A stretch of 64,000 bases of DNA, taken from Roseibium aggregatum. Its GTDB lineage: Bacteria; Pseudomonadota; Alphaproteobacteria; Rhizobiales; Stappiaceae. Under the pieces are notes generated by a model that worked only from the letters and a program-made list of their open reading frames with translations, had not been told where the DNA came from and made no database searches. Both the position numbers and the translations under genes were made by a program. The stretch lies in the NCBI RefSeq assembly GCF_017309185.1, contig NZ_JAEKJZ010000001.1, positions 558,001 through 622,000 on the forward strand. Reading direction: 5' to 3'. Positions 41,136-50,389 of this stretch are shown piece after piece (the first letter of the stretch is position 1; every line of letters starts with the position of its first letter).

Positions 41136-41507
41136 TCAGATCAAGGTACTGGGAGGCGCGCGGATGGTGAGCGACCCGGGCGAAAGCGTGTGGTGAACTT
41201 CCGTGCCGCTCGCGCGGGTCTTTGGACCGCAGGCCACCAAGGCGGGTTCGGGTGCCGGTGTGGCGCCGCATAGGCCGGGCGCCAGGCCGCACCCATGGGC
41301 GCAGGTTGTTCCACACTGACAGGCAAGCGTGTTGTGTGATTGCGGAACGTCTTGCTGACTGGAGGGCTGGCAGAGGCTCGCCCATCCGGTGGCTGCCCCG
41401 CCGTCCGGCAGCAGCGCGGTCGCAAGAATGACGAGGCAAAGACGCACGCAAAAGGCGACCGCGGCAAGTGCCACCAGGGGGTGACGCTCCCGTCTCAACG
41501 CCTCCAT
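41136..41507 (-). CDS. Cys-rich DUF2946-like membrane-associated protein
   Basis: 123-residue protein that heads the copper cassette. An N-terminal hydrophobic helix (about 10-32) is followed by a Cys-rich stretch (ACQCGTTCAHGCGLAPGLCG) and a C-terminal LSPGSLTIRAPP, the type of ending I associate with DUF2946 proteins of copper operons. GGAGGAG fixes the ATG at 41507. Metal binding by the five or six clustered cysteines is an inference. It ends 37 bases before the PCu(A)C gene. Confidence 0.68.
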   Translation of the reverse strand: MEALRRERHPLVALAAVAFCVRLCLVILATALLPDGGAATGWASLCQPSSQQDVPQSHNTLACQCGTTCAHGCGLAPGLCGATPAPEPALVACGPKTRASGTEVHHTLSPGSLTIRAPPSTLI

Positions 41508-41604
41508 ATGGCTCCTCCGCACGTTCATACGATGGCTATAGGCTCAATATCGCGCGCTGTCGAGTTGCGAATTTGCCCCCGGGTTTGTCATCCAAACCGC
41601 TGCC

Positions 41605-43026
41605 TTACATGCCCGGGCCGTCCGGTGCGCGCTTCGTCCGCGACGCTTCGGCGGCCGACACGCTGTCCGTGGGCGCCGGGGTCTTCTCCGGCCCGGTAGG
41701 ATCCGATCCGTCCTCCGGATCCTCTTCCGTTGTTTCGAAGTTGTAGATGTCGTCCTCGTAAGCCGGAAATTCTTCCGGAGGGATGACATATTCTTCGTCC
41801 TCGGCATTGAGGGGTTCCGCCGAAATGACCGTACCGACCTGCGCGGTCGACGCATATTCGAAGTCTGTCTTCTCGTCGGCGGTAAGCGCTTCGCGGGTGA
41901 AGACACGCGTCAGGATGAAGGCGACCATGACCACATTGGCCACGACGACCATGACGAAAAGTCCGGAGGGGCCCATCTGGCTCATGATCATCGAGGCGGC
42001 GAGCGGCCCGACGATCGATCCGATTCCGAAGGACAGCAGCATGCCGGAGGAGGTCGCGACAAAGTCTTCCGAGGAGGCGTGGTCGAAGGCATGCGCCACG
42101 GCAATCGCGTAGAGCGGCTGACAGAACATGCCCACAAGGAAGGCGCTCAAAATGGCGATTGGAAACTCGACCGGCTCGAAGACGACGATACCGAAAGACG
42201 CCGCGGCGGTCGCCGCACCCAGGCCGGCGATGACAAGGCGCCGGTCGAGCTTGTCCGACAATCGCCCGGCGGGCCACTGGGCGACGAGGCCTCCGGCGAC
42301 GATGGCGGCGGCGTAGAGCGCCGCCTGCTTGCTCGACAGGCCGATCTGCGATCCGTAGAGAGCGGCAAGGGTCAAAAGCGCGCCTTGCGAACAGCCGACA
42401 AACAAGACGCCGACGACGGCGGCCGGCGAGTTTTTGTAGAGCTTGATCGGCTGGAAACGCACAAGCGTGATCGGCGCGGGCTGTGTGGATGTCGTCAGCG
42501 AAACCGGCATCACCGCAAGGCTGACCATGACGGACGCGATCGCGAAGGGCACGAAGTCGGAAATGTTCATCGTCGCGATCGACACCTGGCCTGCCATCAG
42601 CGCGGCAAACAGAATGACGATGTAGAAGGACATGATCGTTCCGCGATTTTCGTTGGTCGCGCTTTCATTGAGCCAGCTTTCAACGATCATGTAGAAGCCG
42701 GCCAGGCTGAAGCCTGAAATGACGCGGATGAGCATCCAGGCATAGGGATCGATGATGACCGGGTGCAGAATGGCGGCCGCCGACATCAGCGACACGAGGG
42801 CCGCGAACGCGCGGATATGCCCGGCGCGCATGATCACGAGCGGCGCGCCCAGGCAGCCGAGGACCATGCCGAAGAAATAGGCCGAGGAGATGGCGCCGAT
42901 CTCGAAGTCCGTGAAATAGAACCGGTCCGCGGCAAGCGGCAGAAGCGTTGTCTGGAGGCCGTGCCCGAAAATGAGCAGGGCGACAGACAGCATGAGGGCG
43001 GACACGGAAAGCAGCGTCTGTGCCAA
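41605..43026 (-). CDS. MFS transporter (YcaD-like), acidic C-terminal tail
   Basis: 473-residue major facilitator superfamily carrier with 12 membrane helices. The TTG at 43026 is chosen as start because GGAG lies before it and the first helix begins directly after; an upstream ATG at 43101 has no ribosome site. Motif-A-like residues AGRLSDKLDRR lie between helices 8 and 9. The last 80 residues are an acidic cytoplasmic tail (EDEEYVIPPEEFPAYEDD), unusual for the family. Substrate unknown. It lies between the copper cassette (98 bases downstream) and dxs. Confidence 0.82.
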   Translation of the reverse strand: MAQTLLSVSALMLSVALLIFGHGLQTTLLPLAADRFYFTDFEIGAISSAYFFGMVLGCLGAPLVIMRAGHIRAFAALVSLMSAAAILHPVIIDPYAWMLIRVISGFSLAGFYMIVESWLNESATNENRGTIMSFYIVILFAALMAGQVSIATMNISDFVPFAIASVMVSLAVMPVSLTTSTQPAPITLVRFQPIKLYKNSPAAVVGVLFVGCSQGALLTLAALYGSQIGLSSKQAALYAAAIVAGGLVAQWPAGRLSDKLDRRLVIAGLGAATAAASFGIVVFEPVEFPIAILSAFLVGMFCQPLYAIAVAHAFDHASSEDFVATSSGMLLSFGIGSIVGPLAASMIMSQMGPSGLFVMVVVANVVMVAFILTRVFTREALTADEKTDFEYASTAQVGTVISAEPLNAEDEEYVIPPEEFPAYEDDIYNFETTEEDPEDGSDPTGPEKTPAPTDSVSAAEASRTKRAPDGPGM

Positions 43027-43191
43027 GGATGTCTCCAAAACCGAAGCGAAAAAACAAAAGCGCCGGATGGAACCGACGCATTTTGGTCTGCAAGAAAGCA
43101 TTTTCAGGTCATGCGGTGCCTGTCAATCACGTTTGAGAAACTTCCTCGCGCGGCGTCGCCGAGCCGCCGGTCAAGTTCGCAATTGAGACAG

Positions 43192-45111
43192 TCAGGCGCG
43201 CTGGGGGGCGGGAACGGACCCAGTGCCAAGCGCGGTGAAAACCGCCTTCAGAATACCGTCGCAATTCAGGCCGGCCCGGGCATACATCGCATCCGGCTTG
43301 TCCTGGCCGAGGAAAGCGTCGGGCAACGCCAGTGTCCGGATTTTCAGCCCGTTTTCCAGAAGGCCCTCTTCGGCAAGTCTCGTCAGCACATGGCTGCCGA
43401 AACCGCCGGCAGAGCCTTCCTCGATCGTAACCAGGACCTCGTGCGACTTCACCAGGCGCCGGATCAGATCCATGTCCAGAGGCTTGGCAAATCGCGCGTC
43501 GGCGACTGTCGTCGACAGACCGGCCGCATCCAGTTCATCCGCCGCTTTCAGGCATTCCGCCATCCGTCCGCCGAAATTCAGGAGGGCGACCTTGGTTCCC
43601 TCCCGTCGGACAACGCCCTTGCCGATTTCCAGAACGCTGCCCCGTTCGGGAAGGTTGAGGCCGACGCCTTCGCCACGCGGGTAGCGGAAGGAGATCGGAC
43701 CTTCGTCATAGGCGACGGCGGTCGCCACCATATGGCGGAGTTCAACTTCGTCGGCCGCCGCCATGACGACGAAACCGGGAAGGCAGGAGAGGAATACGGT
43801 GTCGAAGGCGCCGGCATGGGTTGGGCCGTCGGCGCCGACCAGACCGGCCCGGTCGATGGGAAAACGCACCGGAAGCCCCTGAATTGCAACATCGTGGACC
43901 ACCTGATCGTAGGCGCGCTGCAGGAAGGTGGAGTAGATCGCGGCGAACGGTTTGAAGCCTTCCGTCGCAAGACCGGCGGCGAAGGTTACGGCATGCTGTT
44001 CGGCGATACCGACGTCGAAGGTGCGTTCCGGAAACGCTTCTCCGAAGAGATCGAGTCCGGTGCCATCGGGCATTGCGGCCGTGATTGCGACGACTTTCCC
44101 GTCCCTCCTGGCTTCCTCGATCAGGGACGCCGCGAATACGCTCGTGTAAGTCGGCGCATTCGCCTTCGGTTTGGACTGTTTTCCGGTGACGACGTCGAAT
44201 TTGGCGACGCCGTGGTATTTGTCCCGGGCGCCTTCCGCTGGCGTGTAACCCTTGCCCTTCTGGGTCACGGCGTGGATCAGCACCGGTCCTTGAGGATTGT
44301 CGCGGACCCCCCTCAGGATCGGCAGCAGGTCTTCCAGGTTGTGCCCGTCCACCGAGCCGACATAATGAAACCCGAGCTCTTCGAACAAGGTTCCGCCGGT
44401 TTGGAAACCGTGAGGCGTTTCTTCGGCCCGGGCGGTTTTTTCGAAGTCCGGCTTCGGCGGGGACTGTGCGATGTCTTTTGCGGCGTTTCCGGTCGATTGA
44501 TGCGCCGGTCCGGAAACGAGCTTGGCGAGATAGGCCGAGATCGCCCCCACCGGCGGGGCGATGGACATGCCGTTGTCGTTCAGGATCACGATAAGCCGCG
44601 AGCCGAGATGACCGGCATTGTTGATCGCCTCATAGGCCATGCCCGCCGACATGGCGCCGTCGCCGATGACGGCGACGACGTTGTTGTTTCCGCCTTTAAG
44701 GTCCCGGCCGGCCGCCATGCCCAGGCCGGCGGAGATCGATGTGGAGGAATGCGCCGCCCCGAACGGGTCGTAGGGGCTCTCAGCCCGCCTGGTGAATCCC
44801 GACAGTCCATCCCCCTGGCGCAGGGTGCGGATGCGCTCTCGCCGTTCGGTGAGAATTTTGTGCGGATAGCATTGGTGTCCGACATCCCAAATCAGCTTGT
44901 CTTCGGGGGTGTCAAAGACATAGTGAATCGCGACGGTGAGTTCCACGACGCCGAGCCCGGCACCCAGGTGTCCTCCGGTGATGGAAACGGCGCTGATCGT
45001 TTCCTTCCGCAATTCGTCAGCCAGCTGCACCAGATCCGTTTCGTCGAGTTTTCGCAAATCCGCTGGTGAATTGACCCGATCGAGCAGAGGCGTGTGGGGC
45101 TTGGAAGTCAC
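43192..45111 (-). CDS. dxs: 1-deoxy-D-xylulose-5-phosphate synthase
   Basis: DXS, 639 aa, makes DXP from pyruvate and glyceraldehyde 3-phosphate with thiamine diphosphate, the first step of the MEP isoprenoid pathway. Seen: [15 protein letters not shown] (catalytic His), the ThDP-binding [13 protein letters not shown] and the transketolase pyrimidine-binding region from about 330. The GTG at 45111 is chosen because family members start close to TPLLDRV; an ATG at 45153 with a weak GAGG would add 14 residues. In rhizobia, as I recall, dxs lies between xseB and tlyA; here it is flanked by an MFS gene and a LuxR gene. Confidence 0.96.
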   Translation of the reverse strand: MTSKPHTPLLDRVNSPADLRKLDETDLVQLADELRKETISAVSITGGHLGAGLGVVELTVAIHYVFDTPEDKLIWDVGHQCYPHKILTERRERIRTLRQGDGLSGFTRRAESPYDPFGAAHSSTSISAGLGMAAGRDLKGGNNNVVAVIGDGAMSAGMAYEAINNAGHLGSRLIVILNDNGMSIAPPVGAISAYLAKLVSGPAHQSTGNAAKDIAQSPPKPDFEKTARAEETPHGFQTGGTLFEELGFHYVGSVDGHNLEDLLPILRGVRDNPQGPVLIHAVTQKGKGYTPAEGARDKYHGVAKFDVVTGKQSKPKANAPTYTSVFAASLIEEARRDGKVVAITAAMPDGTGLDLFGEAFPERTFDVGIAEQHAVTFAAGLATEGFKPFAAIYSTFLQRAYDQVVHDVAIQGLPVRFPIDRAGLVGADGPTHAGAFDTVFLSCLPGFVVMAAADEVELRHMVATAVAYDEGPISFRYPRGEGVGLNLPERGSVLEIGKGVVRREGTKVALLNFGGRMAECLKAADELDAAGLSTTVADARFAKPLDMDLIRRLVKSHEVLVTIEEGSAGGFGSHVLTRLAEEGLLENGLKIRTLALPDAFLGQDKPDAMYARAGLNCDGILKAVFTALGTGSVPAPQRA

Positions 45112-45268
45112 GCTTTCGAAGACTCCGGCAAAGATAACTTGGCAGGCAGGCATACATCATGCCTCTGGAGGGCGCAAATGTGCCTGTTGGGAGCGTCAGT
45201 GCGGCGTGTTCGGCTTTTTCCGGGAGCCACTTTGAGAAGCGCCTGATGAATACGAAGTAATACTTAGA

Positions 45269-45414
45269 TGAGCGCAACTTATTGCAGTTTTTACGCTCAG
45301 TCACCCGTTTGGGTGATGCATCTTTTCAGGAACTATCTTAATTGATTCCGCGTGGTCGATGGGGCCACGTGCACAGTGATCGACTCGGGGCCGTCATTTG
45401 ACGGCCCCTTTTTT
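45269..45414 (+). ncRNA. Candidate small RNA ending in an intrinsic terminator
   Basis: Four stem-loops in a row on the plus strand: TGAGCG (45269-45274) with CGCTCA (45294-45299); TCACCC (45301-45306) with GGGTGA (45311-45316); CGTGG (45351-45355) with CCACG (45365-45369); and GGGGCCGTC (45387-45395) with GACGGCCCC (45400-45408) followed by TTTTTT. No plus-strand gene ends nearby, so the terminator needs an owner. A TAATAC box at 45258-45263 is a possible -10, but the matching -35 (TTGAGA at 45232) has a long spacer. Confidence 0.42.
45387..45414 (+). terminator. Orphan intrinsic terminator, plus strand
   Basis: A perfect 9-bp GC-rich stem, four-base loop and six T residues. The nearest upstream plus-strand gene ends at 38751, so this does not terminate an annotated gene. 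Confidence 0.8.
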
Positions 45415-45485
45415 CTGCCGGTCTCTTTTTTGCCGGCCCTTTTTTGCAGGATTGGCGTCCTTAAGCCGAATTCTATGTGGCCGCC

Positions 45486-46712
45486 CTAAAACAGGCCCGA
45501 GATCTTGTGGACGAGTCTGGCAAGCTGCAGCTGTGTGTGCATGCCGGTCTTCTCGTAGATTCTGCGCAAGTGTGTCTTGGCGGTATTGCGCGTGATGCCG
45601 AGCTGGGCGACCGTATCGTTCATCGACCCGCTCATCGTCAGGTTGCGTGCCAGACGGGCCTCCGACTGCGACAGGTCGTACTGATCCTGAAGAACCTGCT
45701 CGATGTTTTCCGGCAGGTAGGCCATTTCCCGCACGCGGATGAGCAGCCGATGCCCGGGACCGGTGGCCCTCGTCTGGTCGGGCATGGATACGGGCTGGAT
45801 AACGATGCGCTTCAACGCTCCGTCCAGCCCGCGAAGGCAGGTCGAAAAATAGGGCTCTTCGGTCGCACCGGTGGGCGGCGCGGAGCTCGGGAGGGCTGTG
45901 TCCTGCGCAGGTGAGCGGGACGCCGGATCGAAGCTTTGGAGATAGGATTCCGCCTGCTTGTTTTTGAAGACGAGCTTGCTTTCGCGCAGCACGGCGAAAT
46001 CCAGGTATTTTAATGCCTCGATACCCGTTTCGGATTGGGCAAGTACGTGGCCAGCCCCGTCTATGAGAACGACCGAGCCCTCCACGGCAGTGAGCATCGT
46101 TTGATGAATGCCGCTTTCGTGCCGTTCCTTCTCGATTTCGTAAAACGTGCTGAGTCCAGGCGTCATGGCCTGGGTAATCGTGCGGAAGATCTCCGTCGCG
46201 GCAGAGGCATCTATCGTTTCCGGCGTGTGCTCCGTGAAAATGCATGCGAACAGGACCGTCACGGTTTCGCTTCGCCAGACCGGCGAGATCAATCCGGGCG
46301 CGTTGCGGAGCGTTTTGAAATCGCCGCAGGCGTCGTTCCGACCCGTTTCTCCGCCCTCTGGGGATTCAGGAAGGGCGGGAGGCAAGGTGCTGATCTTCTC
46401 CGACAGGCCCCGGTCCAGACAAATCTTGCAATAGGGATAGAATAGGGCCGCCTCGGTCAGCAGAAACTCAAAGACGTTCCTGCCGCCGTCGGTCTCGATT
46501 TGCCGAAAGAGCCGCCTCAGATCGCTCGCCGGGCCCTGTCCGCCGAACTGCGCCGTTGGCTGGCCCGTCGTATCGTACTCGGCCAGGAAGGTGCGGCAGC
46601 CGAGCTTTGAATCGATAAGGTCCAGAGCGCTCAGCCAGACATCAGGTTGTGTTGTTTGGCTGACAACAATTTTTAGTAGTTTGTTTTCGTCTGTTGTGCT
46701 GAAACGCATCAT
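45486..46712 (-). CDS. LuxR-type HTH transcriptional regulator, orphan
   Basis: 408-residue regulator. The last 70 residues are a LuxR-type HTH (LSQSEARLARNLTMSGSM, then ITRNTAKTHLRRIYEKTGMHTQ). The N-terminal 330 residues are not recognised; a PAS/GAF-like sensory fold at about 170-300 is possible (VLIDGAGHVLAQSETGIEALKYLDF). The autoinducer-binding domain motif is not seen. The start at 46712 (two consecutive Met) has no clear ribosome site; a longer frame to 46793 is possible. It is inserted between xseB and dxs, which are neighbours in rhizobia. An inverted repeat at 46815-46835 is a candidate self-regulation site. Confidence 0.78.
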   Translation of the reverse strand: MMRFSTTDENKLLKIVVSQTTQPDVWLSALDLIDSKLGCRTFLAEYDTTGQPTAQFGGQGPASDLRRLFRQIETDGGRNVFEFLLTEAALFYPYCKICLDRGLSEKISTLPPALPESPEGGETGRNDACGDFKTLRNAPGLISPVWRSETVTVLFACIFTEHTPETIDASAATEIFRTITQAMTPGLSTFYEIEKERHESGIHQTMLTAVEGSVVLIDGAGHVLAQSETGIEALKYLDFAVLRESKLVFKNKQAESYLQSFDPASRSPAQDTALPSSAPPTGATEEPYFSTCLRGLDGALKRIVIQPVSMPDQTRATGPGHRLLIRVREMAYLPENIEQVLQDQYDLSQSEARLARNLTMSGSMNDTVAQLGITRNTAKTHLRRIYEKTGMHTQLQLARLVHKISGLF

Positions 46713-47325
46713 AATGTTTTGTGGTGGTGGACTTTTACATTGCCATCTTGCGGACTTGTAAGTTTTACTAGCAATTCGACGAGGGAAAATCAATCGAAGG
46801 TCGGTAATACAAACGACAAGCCAGCGGAGCTTGTCTACGGTACGGACACATAACGTTGTACGTTCAGGTCGCTCGGGAAACCCGGCGGGTTTTCAAGCTT
46901 TCACAACGCAGGAGACAGTCGTTTCCTGAGCGATCCGGAGAACACCAATCGGGCGTCGAAATGCCGCGTCAAAGTCTTTGACCTATGCGAAAGCATAGCT
47001 CTGAAGCTTTTCCTTGCTTTTCTGTGCCCGATTGACGCCTGAAAGCACAATTTTACGAGGCCGTACCCTGGCCACATTTGGAACCTCTTCGATCAGGAGA
47101 GCGACGGCGGCCGATCTGGTCTGTCACCGCGCATCTTCGTTGGCCTGAGCGGAAGCAGAGCGAACCCGCCCTTTATCAACCGCCTGCCGGAGCAGAAGGC
47201 AAAGAATAGGGGATACGCTTGCGATTGGCCTATGATCTGAATCACACCCCGAAAAGGGGGAAAGGCCGCCTGATAATGCGGTTCACCGGACAGGCGGTGC
47301 GGGGCGCGATCGAAAGTCTACGGTA
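46713..47325. promoter_or_regulatory. Long gap upstream of the LuxR-type gene
   Basis: 613 bases without a credible gene. GACAAGC (46815-46821) and GCTTGTC (46829-46835) form a perfect inverted repeat about 100 bases before the regulator start. The remainder holds nothing I recognise. Confidence 0.35.
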
Positions 47326-47574
47326 TTACTGGGGATCAAGTTCGGCGGTTCCGCCGGGAGCGCCGTTCTGGTCGAGCTGGATCTTTTCCACTTTCGCCTC
47401 GGCGGATTTCAGAAGGGCGTCGCAATGTTTGCGCAGGGCGTCGCCGCGCTCATACATGTCGATGCTGCGCTCAAGCGGCACATTGCCCTGTTCCAGTTCG
47501 CGCACGATCGTTTCAAGCTGCTTGAGAGCCTCTTCGAACGAAAGGCTTTTGATGTCGCTTGCGGCGTCGGTCAT
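47326..47574 (-). CDS. xseB: Exodeoxyribonuclease VII small subunit
   Basis: XseB, 82 aa, the small subunit that assembles on XseA to degrade single-stranded DNA. The conserved core [20 protein letters not shown] and [20 protein letters not shown] is complete, and the C-terminal tail is typical. The start at 47574 (MTDAASDIK) follows AAGGGA at some distance; a longer frame to 47688 is not family-like. Confidence 0.95.
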   Translation of the reverse strand: MTDAASDIKSLSFEEALKQLETIVRELEQGNVPLERSIDMYERGDALRKHCDALLKSAEAKVEKIQLDQNGAPGGTAELDPQ

Positions 47575-47780
47575 CGATGAAGTCCCTTGTCCTGGAACGG
47601 TGGCGCCCGGTTGGGCCATTCGCTCGGTAATGTCTGGCACCGGTCCAGCCGGTTGGAGCCCGTCTCCCGTTCTGCGGCACCAGGTCACTGAGGGAAACTT
47701 GCGGGACGCGCCGCTGAGGTCAAGGCTTCAATCGGCCATAAAGCCATTGATCCCCGGCGTTTTGTTTTCCCGACCGCGTT

Positions 47781-48710
47781 TCAGCCGGTCATCAGCGTCA
47801 AGACATGGGCGGCAACGGAACGGGCCAGGCCCTCAAGATCGTATCCGCCTTCCAGAATGGAGACCACGGCGCCGTTGCTGTGTTTGTCGGCGACGTCCAT
47901 CAGGGCGCGGGTCGCCCAGGCGAAATCGGCTTCCACCAGATTGAGGCCGCCCAGCGGATCGCGGGCATGGGCGTCGAAACCCGCCGAGATGATGACCAGT
48001 TCCGGAGCGAAGTCCTCGAGCCTCGGCAAGATGGCGATGTCAAAGGCTTCCCGGAAAGCCGCGCCGCCTTCGCCAGGAGCAAGCGGAGCATTGACGATCG
48101 TGTTCGCTTCGCCGGTTTCCGAAGCGGCTCCCGAGCCGGGATAAAGCGGCATCTGATGCGTGGAACAGTACATAACGGTCGCATCGTCCCAGAAGATGTC
48201 CTGGGTGCCGTTGCCGTGATGCACGTCGAAATCGATGATTGCTACCCGGCCAAGCCCGTGCACGGCCTGTGCGTATCGGGCGGCGACGGCGGCATTGTTG
48301 AAAAAACAGAAGCCCATCGACCGTTCTTTCTCCGCGTGGTGCCCCGGCGGGCGGGAGGCGGAAAAAGCGTTGTTCACCTTTTTCGTCAGCACCTCGTCCA
48401 CGGCCCGGCAGGCACCGCCGGCACCCCGCAAGGCCGCTTCCCAGGTCCCCGGAGACATGGTCGTGTCCGCATCAACCCTGGCGGTTCCCTCCTCGGGGGC
48501 CAACCGGTGCAAGTGGTCGACATAGGACATGGGATGGGCGCGGGCGATGTCTTCCAGCGTGCCGACGGGAGCAAGGTCGCGTTCGATCGGCTGAAACTTT
48601 TCATGCTCCAGAATCCGGTCGATGGCGCGGATGCGGTCCGGACGCTCGGGATGTCCGACGGGGGTAAGGTGGTCGAGATAAGAAGAGTGGTGCAGAAGCA
48701 GAGTGGACAC
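47781..48710 (-). CDS. Histone deacetylase family amidohydrolase (acetoin utilisation/polyamine deacetylase-like)
   Basis: 309-residue zinc amidohydrolase of the HDAC superfamily (class II-like). Seen: RPPGHHAEKERSMGFCFFNNAA, the zinc-binding DFDVHHGNGTQD (Asp and His) and the second Asp in ISAGFDAHARDPLGGL, with a catalytic Tyr in LEGGYDLEGLA. Bacterial members deacetylate acetylpolyamines or protein lysines, or belong to AcuC-like groups. Start is the GTG at 48710, with GGAAA upstream. It lies upstream of xseB, the usual rhizobial neighbour, with 206 bases between them. Confidence 0.9.
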   Translation of the reverse strand: MSTLLLHHSSYLDHLTPVGHPERPDRIRAIDRILEHEKFQPIERDLAPVGTLEDIARAHPMSYVDHLHRLAPEEGTARVDADTTMSPGTWEAALRGAGGACRAVDEVLTKKVNNAFSASRPPGHHAEKERSMGFCFFNNAAVAARYAQAVHGLGRVAIIDFDVHHGNGTQDIFWDDATVMYCSTHQMPLYPGSGAASETGEANTIVNAPLAPGEGGAAFREAFDIAILPRLEDFAPELVIISAGFDAHARDPLGGLNLVEADFAWATRALMDVADKHSNGAVVSILEGGYDLEGLARSVAAHVLTLMTG

Positions 48711-48892
48711 GAGGCGTTTCCGGAAAATTGTGATTATTTATTGATCTGAAGCCATCTGAGCGGCCCCCGGCAAATCTGTCAATTACAGATAGGTCTAATC
48801 CGGATGTGCGCGGAAACCGCAGATTTCGGCTCCGATGGTCCCGGTTGAAATCGGTTGTTGCGAAGGGGGGGCAGTTTGGAGCGCCGGGCCAC

Positions 48893-48925
48893 ACAAAAAA
48901 GGGGGCCGGCTGGCTTGCCGGCCCA
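48893..48925 (-). terminator. Intrinsic terminator, minus strand
   Basis: On the minus strand GGGCCGGC pairs with GCCGGCCC around a short loop and is followed by C residues and TTTTTT. It may end the Sua5 transcript nearly 400 bases downstream of its stop, or a separate small RNA. Confidence 0.75.
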
Positions 48926-49000
48926 TTTGAAGGTGCGAGCACCGCAATGCCCGAGGGGAGGTCCGCTGCATCTCAATTACGAAGAATAAACTACGCGATT
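48893..49000 (-). ncRNA. Weak candidate small RNA upstream of the terminator
   Basis: The minus-strand sequence before the terminator has a GGTGC/GCACC palindrome and a CCTCCCC element of the sort that can pair with ribosome binding sites in alphaproteobacterial sRNAs. The 5' end and promoter are not clear. Read-through from the Sua5 gene explains the terminator equally well. Confidence 0.25.
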
Positions 49001-49322
49001 CTTTGCCGGGAAAGCGAGCTGTTTACCGTAATCGGCTTGCGGGGCTGTGTTGATAAGAGAGATTCCAGACAGGAAGGCGCTGCGCCTACTGTGTAAAATG
49101 CTTAGGTGCATTTTAGGTCATGTCTGGCGCGCTGCTTGACTGCGAGCGGCGAATATTGAAGCTGCTGCGACTAGACTTCAATTCATGAGCGTTCAAGCTG
49201 GAACATAAGTCCTTTTGCAGAGTTGCTGATTTTTCTGGCTTTTTGTTGGTCTGATGAAATTCACGCCAATTTGGCGACGGCGCTGCGCAAGCCGAGGCGA
49301 TGCGAAGGCGGCTGTCCGGCGG

Positions 49323-50318
49323 TCAGGGCCGTGGCGCTGCCGCGCGCCGTAAACGGTCGTTGATTGCTTCACCGAGGCCAAAGCTGGGGATAACCTGGAC
49401 CCGGATTGTCCCGGAACCGCTGGAATCAAGCGTTCTCATGGCCAGAAACAGGTTTGCGGCCGCTTCGGTCAAGTCTCCGCGAGGGCTGAGGTTGAACTCG
49501 GCGAGCGCATTTGCGGCGCCCGGAAGCCGGTCCGGCCCGAAAGAGAGAAGGGCGTCGCCCGGCTCCGCCTCTTGGGCATTGAGGACAAGCGCGGCTCGCG
49601 GCGCGTAGTGAGATGTCAGCATGCCGGGGGCCTCCGGTGCTTCCGGATCGGCGCCGGTGTCCGCTTCCTGAAGCTTTGCCCCCAGAATGCCTTCGATGTC
49701 CTCCCGAGCAAGACCGCCCGGACGCAGCAGCCGGGCGCCGTCGCCCGTCAGGCCGACAATGGTGGATTCAATGCCGACCGTGCAGGGGCCTGTATCGATC
49801 GCGACGCTCAACGACGGACCGAGATCGGCAATCACGTCCTCCACGCGGGTCGGGCTTACCTTGCCGGACAGATTGGCGCTCGGCGCCGCCAGCGGCCGGC
49901 CGGTCCTCTCGGAGAGAAAGCGCATGACCGGTCCGGCGGGCACACGAAGTGCGACGCTTTGAAGGCCGGACGTTGCCAGATCGCAGATCGGGGATGCCGC
50001 TTTCTTCGGAACCACCAGGGTCAACGGCCCGGGCCAGAAGGCTTCCGCGAGCCGGCGGGCCATGGCGTCGAAGTCGCCGTGCGCTTCCGCCGCCGCTAGG
50101 GAAGGCACATGAGAAATCAGCGGATTGAACTGGGGCCGGCCCTTGGCTTCAAAGATCCTGGCGCAGGCCGTCGCGTTGGTCGCATCCGCCGCGAGGCCGT
50201 AGACCGTCTCCGTGGGGACGGCGACCAGTTCGCCGCGCAACAGGGCTGCGCAGGCGGCATCGGCTTCTGGCGATGTCCGCCAGTCCGGCTTTTCCACGTC
50301 GAGCGTCCAGCGCTGCAT
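49323..50318 (-). CDS. L-threonylcarbamoyladenylate synthase (Sua5 type)
   Basis: 331-residue Sua5/YrdC protein that makes threonylcarbamoyl-AMP for the t6A37 modification of ANN-decoding tRNAs. The YrdC domain (about 15-200) has VAVPTETVYGLAADA, KGRPQFNPLISHV and RVPAGPVMRFLSE; the C-terminal Sua5 domain (about 225-331) has GMLTSHYAPRAAL, the linker motif of long-form Sua5 proteins. It is divergent from the acyl-CoA operon, sharing a promoter region with the palindrome at 50390-50405. Confidence 0.95.
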   Translation of the reverse strand: MQRWTLDVEKPDWRTSPEADAACAALLRGELVAVPTETVYGLAADATNATACARIFEAKGRPQFNPLISHVPSLAAAEAHGDFDAMARRLAEAFWPGPLTLVVPKKAASPICDLATSGLQSVALRVPAGPVMRFLSERTGRPLAAPSANLSGKVSPTRVEDVIADLGPSLSVAIDTGPCTVGIESTIVGLTGDGARLLRPGGLAREDIEGILGAKLQEADTGADPEAPEAPGMLTSHYAPRAALVLNAQEAEPGDALLSFGPDRLPGAANALAEFNLSPRGDLTEAAANLFLAMRTLDSSGSGTIRVQVIPSFGLGEAINDRLRRAAAPRP

Positions 50319-50389
50319 GTCCGCTACTTCTTCCCCTCTACGGCCGGCTCATTGACCAAAAAGATAACCACCTGCCGCGGCGATATGGA

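Larger units (their letters stand above)
45112..45485. other. Gap between dxs and the luxR-type gene holding a plus-strand hairpin series
   Basis: Both flanking genes are on the minus strand, yet the gap contains a plus-strand intrinsic terminator (45387-45414) and upstream hairpins. See the candidate sRNA entry at 45269-45414. Confidence 0.4.
48711..49322. other. Long gap between HDAC-like and Sua5 genes
   Basis: 612 bases. It holds a minus-strand intrinsic terminator (about 48893-48925), a short CCTCCCC element on the minus strand near 48960, and a perfect inverted repeat TAAAATGC (49094-49101)/GCATTTTA (49108-49115). No convincing reading frame; see the candidate sRNA entry. Confidence 0.4.

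Noticed and set aside
48779-48976. 65-residue frame on the minus strand after the Sua5 gene
   Set aside because: It runs through the intrinsic terminator hairpin at about 48893-48925 and shows no protein features.
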